Shown in pieces: positions 61,506 to 64,000 of a DNA stretch of 64,000 nucleotides. Numbering within the stretch: position 1 is the first letter of the stretch; each line of letters starts with the position of its first letter. The notes beneath the pieces are model-generated. The model did not search any database and was not told the DNA's origin. It worked only from the letters and a program-made list of their open reading frames with translations. Position numbers and translations under genes: made by a program. Source of the stretch: Chryseobacterium sp. Bi04 (GTDB taxonomy: Bacteria; Bacteroidota; Bacteroidia; Flavobacteriales; Weeksellaceae); assembly GCF_918698085.1 (NCBI RefSeq), contig NZ_CAKKLP010000011.1:123763-187762 (forward strand), read 5' to 3'.

Positions 61506-63347
61506 TTATCTTTCCACAAGTTCCTTTACCTGTTCTCCATAAAAATCTGTTTTCGTTGTATTGATTTTTAAGAGCTCATACCATTTTATAAAAGCTCCGA
61601 TAAAAACAATAAGCATCAGTACCATAGCTGTTACCGCTAAAGCAGCCAATAAATACTGTTCTTTTGGAATATAAATGGTAGCAACCTGAATATAGCCGGC
61701 CCAGAAAGTAATTCCGGCCATAAAAACACCGGGAATAGCCGAGCATAAAGCATATTTTCCTCTGTTCATCCTGATAAGCATAGTGGTGCAGACAATCAAT
61801 CCGCAGGCGGCAAGTAATTGATTGCTGATTCCGAATAGTGGCCAGATACTGCTTACATTTCCTGTGTATACCAGATATCCCCATGCAAAAGTGAAAAGAA
61901 GACTGCTGATGATAATTCCGGGAACCCAGTTTTTATCATTGAATTTTGGAATCACAGAACCCAGCATTTCCTGTAAAAAGAAACGCCCTACTCTTGTTCC
62001 GGCATCAATGGCTGTCAGGATAAATACGGCTTCAAACATAATGGCAAAATTATACCAGTATGCGGTTAGTTGATCCATATAAGGGATCTTATTGAAGATG
62101 TGAGCCATTCCTACGGCAAGTGATACGGCCCCGCCGGTTCTGCCATGAAGATCAATACCAATCTTTTGTGAATAATAATCAATATCTACTCCATGTAAGG
62201 CAGGATGTGCTGCAAGAAAAGCGTCATATGATTCTTTTGGAGTGTTGATGGCAAAATAATCTCCCGGCATTAATGTACATGCAGCAATGAGAGCCATTAA
62301 GGCCACAAAACCCTCTACAAGCATGGCACCATAGCCTACAAAGAGAATTTCCCTTTCTTTATTAAGCATCTTGGGAGTTGTTCCCGTAGCAATTACGGCA
62401 TGAAAACCCGAAATAGCACCACAGGCAATCACAATAAAAATAAATGGAAGTACGGGGCCGCCAATGACAGGGCCTCCTCCGTTTACAAAGGCGGTAAGTG
62501 CCGGCATCTGTACTGTAGGATGAATGACAATGACTCCTATAGCCAGCATAATGATCGTTCCTATTTTTAAATATGTAGAAAGATAATCGCGGGGAACCAA
62601 TAATAACCAAACCGGTAATACAGAAGCTAAAAAACCATATAAAGGAATAGCTATGGAGATGGTTTTGATATCCCACGAAAATAAATTATTCATAGTGGGA
62701 TTCTGCATCAGGCTGTGTCCACCAATAATTCCGGCAATTAAAAGAATACCGCCTAAAATACTGGCAAAAAGAACGCTGTTCTTTTTATAACGCATGATAA
62801 GCCCCATAATAACCGCAATAGGCATGGTGATGACCACTGTAAACAAAGACCAGGAAGCTTCATGCATAGCATTGATGCATGCCAGGGATAAACCTGCCAG
62901 GGTCAGGATCAATATAAATAAGATGGCAAATCCCGCTACGGTACCGGTTGCTTTACCGATTTCTTTGGATGCTATGGTTGCAAGACTTTGTCCTTTATGT
63001 CTTACAGAAGCGAATAATACCACCATATCATGTACACCACCTCCCAATACACAGCCAATTAAGATCCATAAGGCACCGGGCAAATAGCCAAACTGTGCAG
63101 CCAGAACAGGGCCTACCAGAGGGCCTGCAGCAGCAATAGCCGCAAAGTGATGCCCGAAAAGCACATTTTTATTCGTAGCGACATAATCTTTTCCGTCTGC
63201 AAACTCAACAGCCGGGGTCGTATGCTGGTCATTAAGACGAAGCACTTTGTTGGCGATAAAGATGCCATAAACACGGTAAGCTATAGCAAAAATTAGAACT
63301 GATGCAAATATGAGCGTAAGCGCATTTATATTGTTCAGGAAATTCAT
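61506..63347 (-). CDS. cstA: Carbon starvation protein CstA (pyruvate/peptide transporter)
   Basis: The 613-residue protein has about 16 helices and the CstA signatures NVLFGHHFAAIAAAGPLVGPVLAAQFG near residue 60 and GAISGFHAVIATGTTPKML. In E. coli CstA imports pyruvate and peptides during starvation. The candidate -7 box TAAATTTG at 63469-63476 would give a leader of about 115 nt. It is separated from the thi operon by only 40 bp but has its own promoter-like site. Confidence 0.94.
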   Translation of the reverse strand: MNFLNNINALTLIFASVLIFAIAYRVYGIFIANKVLRLNDQHTTPAVEFADGKDYVATNKNVLFGHHFAAIAAAGPLVGPVLAAQFGYLPGALWILIGCVLGGGVHDMVVLFASVRHKGQSLATIASKEIGKATGTVAGFAILFILILTLAGLSLACINAMHEASWSLFTVVITMPIAVIMGLIMRYKKNSVLFASILGGILLIAGIIGGHSLMQNPTMNNLFSWDIKTISIAIPLYGFLASVLPVWLLLVPRDYLSTYLKIGTIIMLAIGVIVIHPTVQMPALTAFVNGGGPVIGGPVLPFIFIVIACGAISGFHAVIATGTTPKMLNKEREILFVGYGAMLVEGFVALMALIAACTLMPGDYFAINTPKESYDAFLAAHPALHGVDIDYYSQKIGIDLHGRTGGAVSLAVGMAHIFNKIPYMDQLTAYWYNFAIMFEAVFILTAIDAGTRVGRFFLQEMLGSVIPKFNDKNWVPGIIISSLLFTFAWGYLVYTGNVSSIWPLFGISNQLLAACGLIVCTTMLIRMNRGKYALCSAIPGVFMAGITFWAGYIQVATIYIPKEQYLLAALAVTAMVLMLIVFIGAFIKWYELLKINTTKTDFYGEQVKELVER

Positions 63348-63553
63348 ATCATTTTGTTTTTTTTTAGTGAATAATTAAATCTGAATCCTATTTTATTATT
63401 AATAATTCAAATATCAGCCAAGTTAATTATTTTAAGTATAAAAAGTAATGATATGTATACTAATTTAGCAAATTTACTGTTTTGCAATTTTTTATTTAAT
63501 TTATAGTATTGATTGTCAATTTGTATGTGTCTGTGTTACTTGCTTCATATATA

Positions 63554-63884
63554 TTATTTTTTCTGAGAAATGATGAAATCTACCATCTGATCTGTCATCT
63601 TATCAAGAGTGGATTTATCTGTAGTGGAAAAACTGTGAACGCCATTATCAATGATAATTAAGGATGTTTCTACTTTTGCCCTTTTGAGTTTTCTATATAG
63701 CTTTTTAGACTGGCTCAGAGGGACGATTTTATCTTTATTTCCCTGAACGATTAAGGTAGGAACACCGTTTTCAGCATAAGTGACAGGAGAAATAGTTTTT
63801 AAATAATCTATGGCTCTATCCTGATCTTTTTTAATATCATATCCTGAAAGACCTTTTACCAGATTTTGCTGCAGAATGATCTGT
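63554..63884 (-). pseudogene. Alpha/beta hydrolase, C-terminal part, cut by an insertion
   Basis: The visible frame encodes the last about 110 residues of an alpha/beta hydrolase: PTLIVQGNKDKIVPLSQS (acid residue region), then IIIDNGVHSFSTTD (active-site His), then a terminal helix and QKK. The frame upstream of about 63884 does not continue into a hydrolase; instead a stop and a transposase-like tail follow. The catalytic serine part would lie beyond the insertion, outside or beyond the window edge. Confidence 0.75.
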
Positions 63885-63901
63885 GTTAAAAAACAAATTA
63901 T

Positions 63902-64000
63902 TTAACAAAAATCTTCTCTGTATTTCTCTTTTTTCTTTCCGATGGCAAAGGCTTGTTTTAAAAGTTTGTTGGCAAGAGCAATCTTTGCCACTCTTTCTGC
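63902..64000 (-). mobile_element. Tail of a transposase, possibly IS110 family
   Basis: On the minus strand the last 32 codons read AERVAKIALANKLLKQAFAI (with KKKEKYREDFC following) before a TAA at 63902-63904. The ANKLLKQAFAI stretch resembles the C-terminus of Bacteroidota IS110 transposases, from memory only. The element extends past the window edge; its left end lies around 63884-63901. Confidence 0.55.

Noticed and set aside
1..64000. CRISPR arrays, tRNA or rRNA genes
   Set aside because: No direct repeats with regular spacers and no tRNA- or rRNA-like sequence were seen in the spacers; the heptad tracts lack spacers.

Overview
The window comes from a low-GC member of the Flavobacteriia, most likely Chryseobacterium or a close relative. 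The support is: TAnnTTTG promoter boxes (several with TTTG exactly 19 bp upstream), start codons without Shine-Dalgarno sequences, type IX secretion (T9SS) tail domains, a PNGase F homologue, GLPGLI-like and M16 secreted proteins, a grasp-with-spasm peptide cluster, and transketolase split into two genes. It is mostly ordinary chromosome with a few accessory patches.

Layout. 1-6.2 kb: a cut-off gene coupled to tsaD, then tamB divergent from tsaD with only 4 bp between the start codons. 6.3-7.2 kb: an Lrp/AsnC regulator and a small membrane protein. 7.3-10.7 kb (minus): a grasp-with-spasm RiPP operon (precursor, DUF6624-like lipoprotein, ATP-grasp ligase, a coupled 60-residue protein, and a SPASM protein without the radical-SAM motif). 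11.3-13.4 kb: four small genes resembling an immunity-gene group (DUF4303, DMP19-like, two double-TM proteins). 14-20.6 kb: two T9SS proteins flanking split transketolase; one, a reprolysin-like metallopeptidase, is frameshifted in an A9 run. 20.6-28.4 kb (minus): a sodium/solute symporter, a tight electrophile/oxidant-response-like operon (pirin, FMN reductase, TMEM175-like channel, YjdI, OsmC, GNAT), a second pirin and a DHA2 exporter. 28.5-36.5 kb: secreted protein, asnB, PNGase F-like protein, an RsmB-type methyltransferase, yjdM and an ABC ATPase. The yjdM/ABC spacer carries an inverted pair of DnaA boxes. 36.6-46.7 kb: YceI, pheS, DUF3108 protein, ferredoxin reductase plus ferredoxin, prolyl oligopeptidase, LOG protein, pepD, a lipoprotein and a LURP-one protein. 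47-58.3 kb: recR plus a glycosyltransferase, secG, an active/inactive M16 peptidase pair, pcrA and a TonB-dependent receptor. 58.4-63.3 kb (minus): a TPP-riboswitch operon for thiamine salvage (thiM, thiE, thiD, tenA) and cstA. The right edge holds an alpha/beta hydrolase gene cut by what looks like an IS110-type element.

How it fits together. The minus-strand peptide operon is tightly coupled by ATGA overlaps and lacks an exporter. The thiamine operon rebuilds ThMP from HMP and thiazole, with no de novo thiC or thiG here. The pirin/OsmC/YjdI block looks like a detoxification unit. Many genes have the -7 box within 5-25 bp of the start codon, so leaders are very short, and this fixes several start sites. 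Three divergent spacers carry degenerate 7-bp repeats.

Limits: all assignments are by eye from translated motifs. No database search, structure prediction or folding calculation was run.
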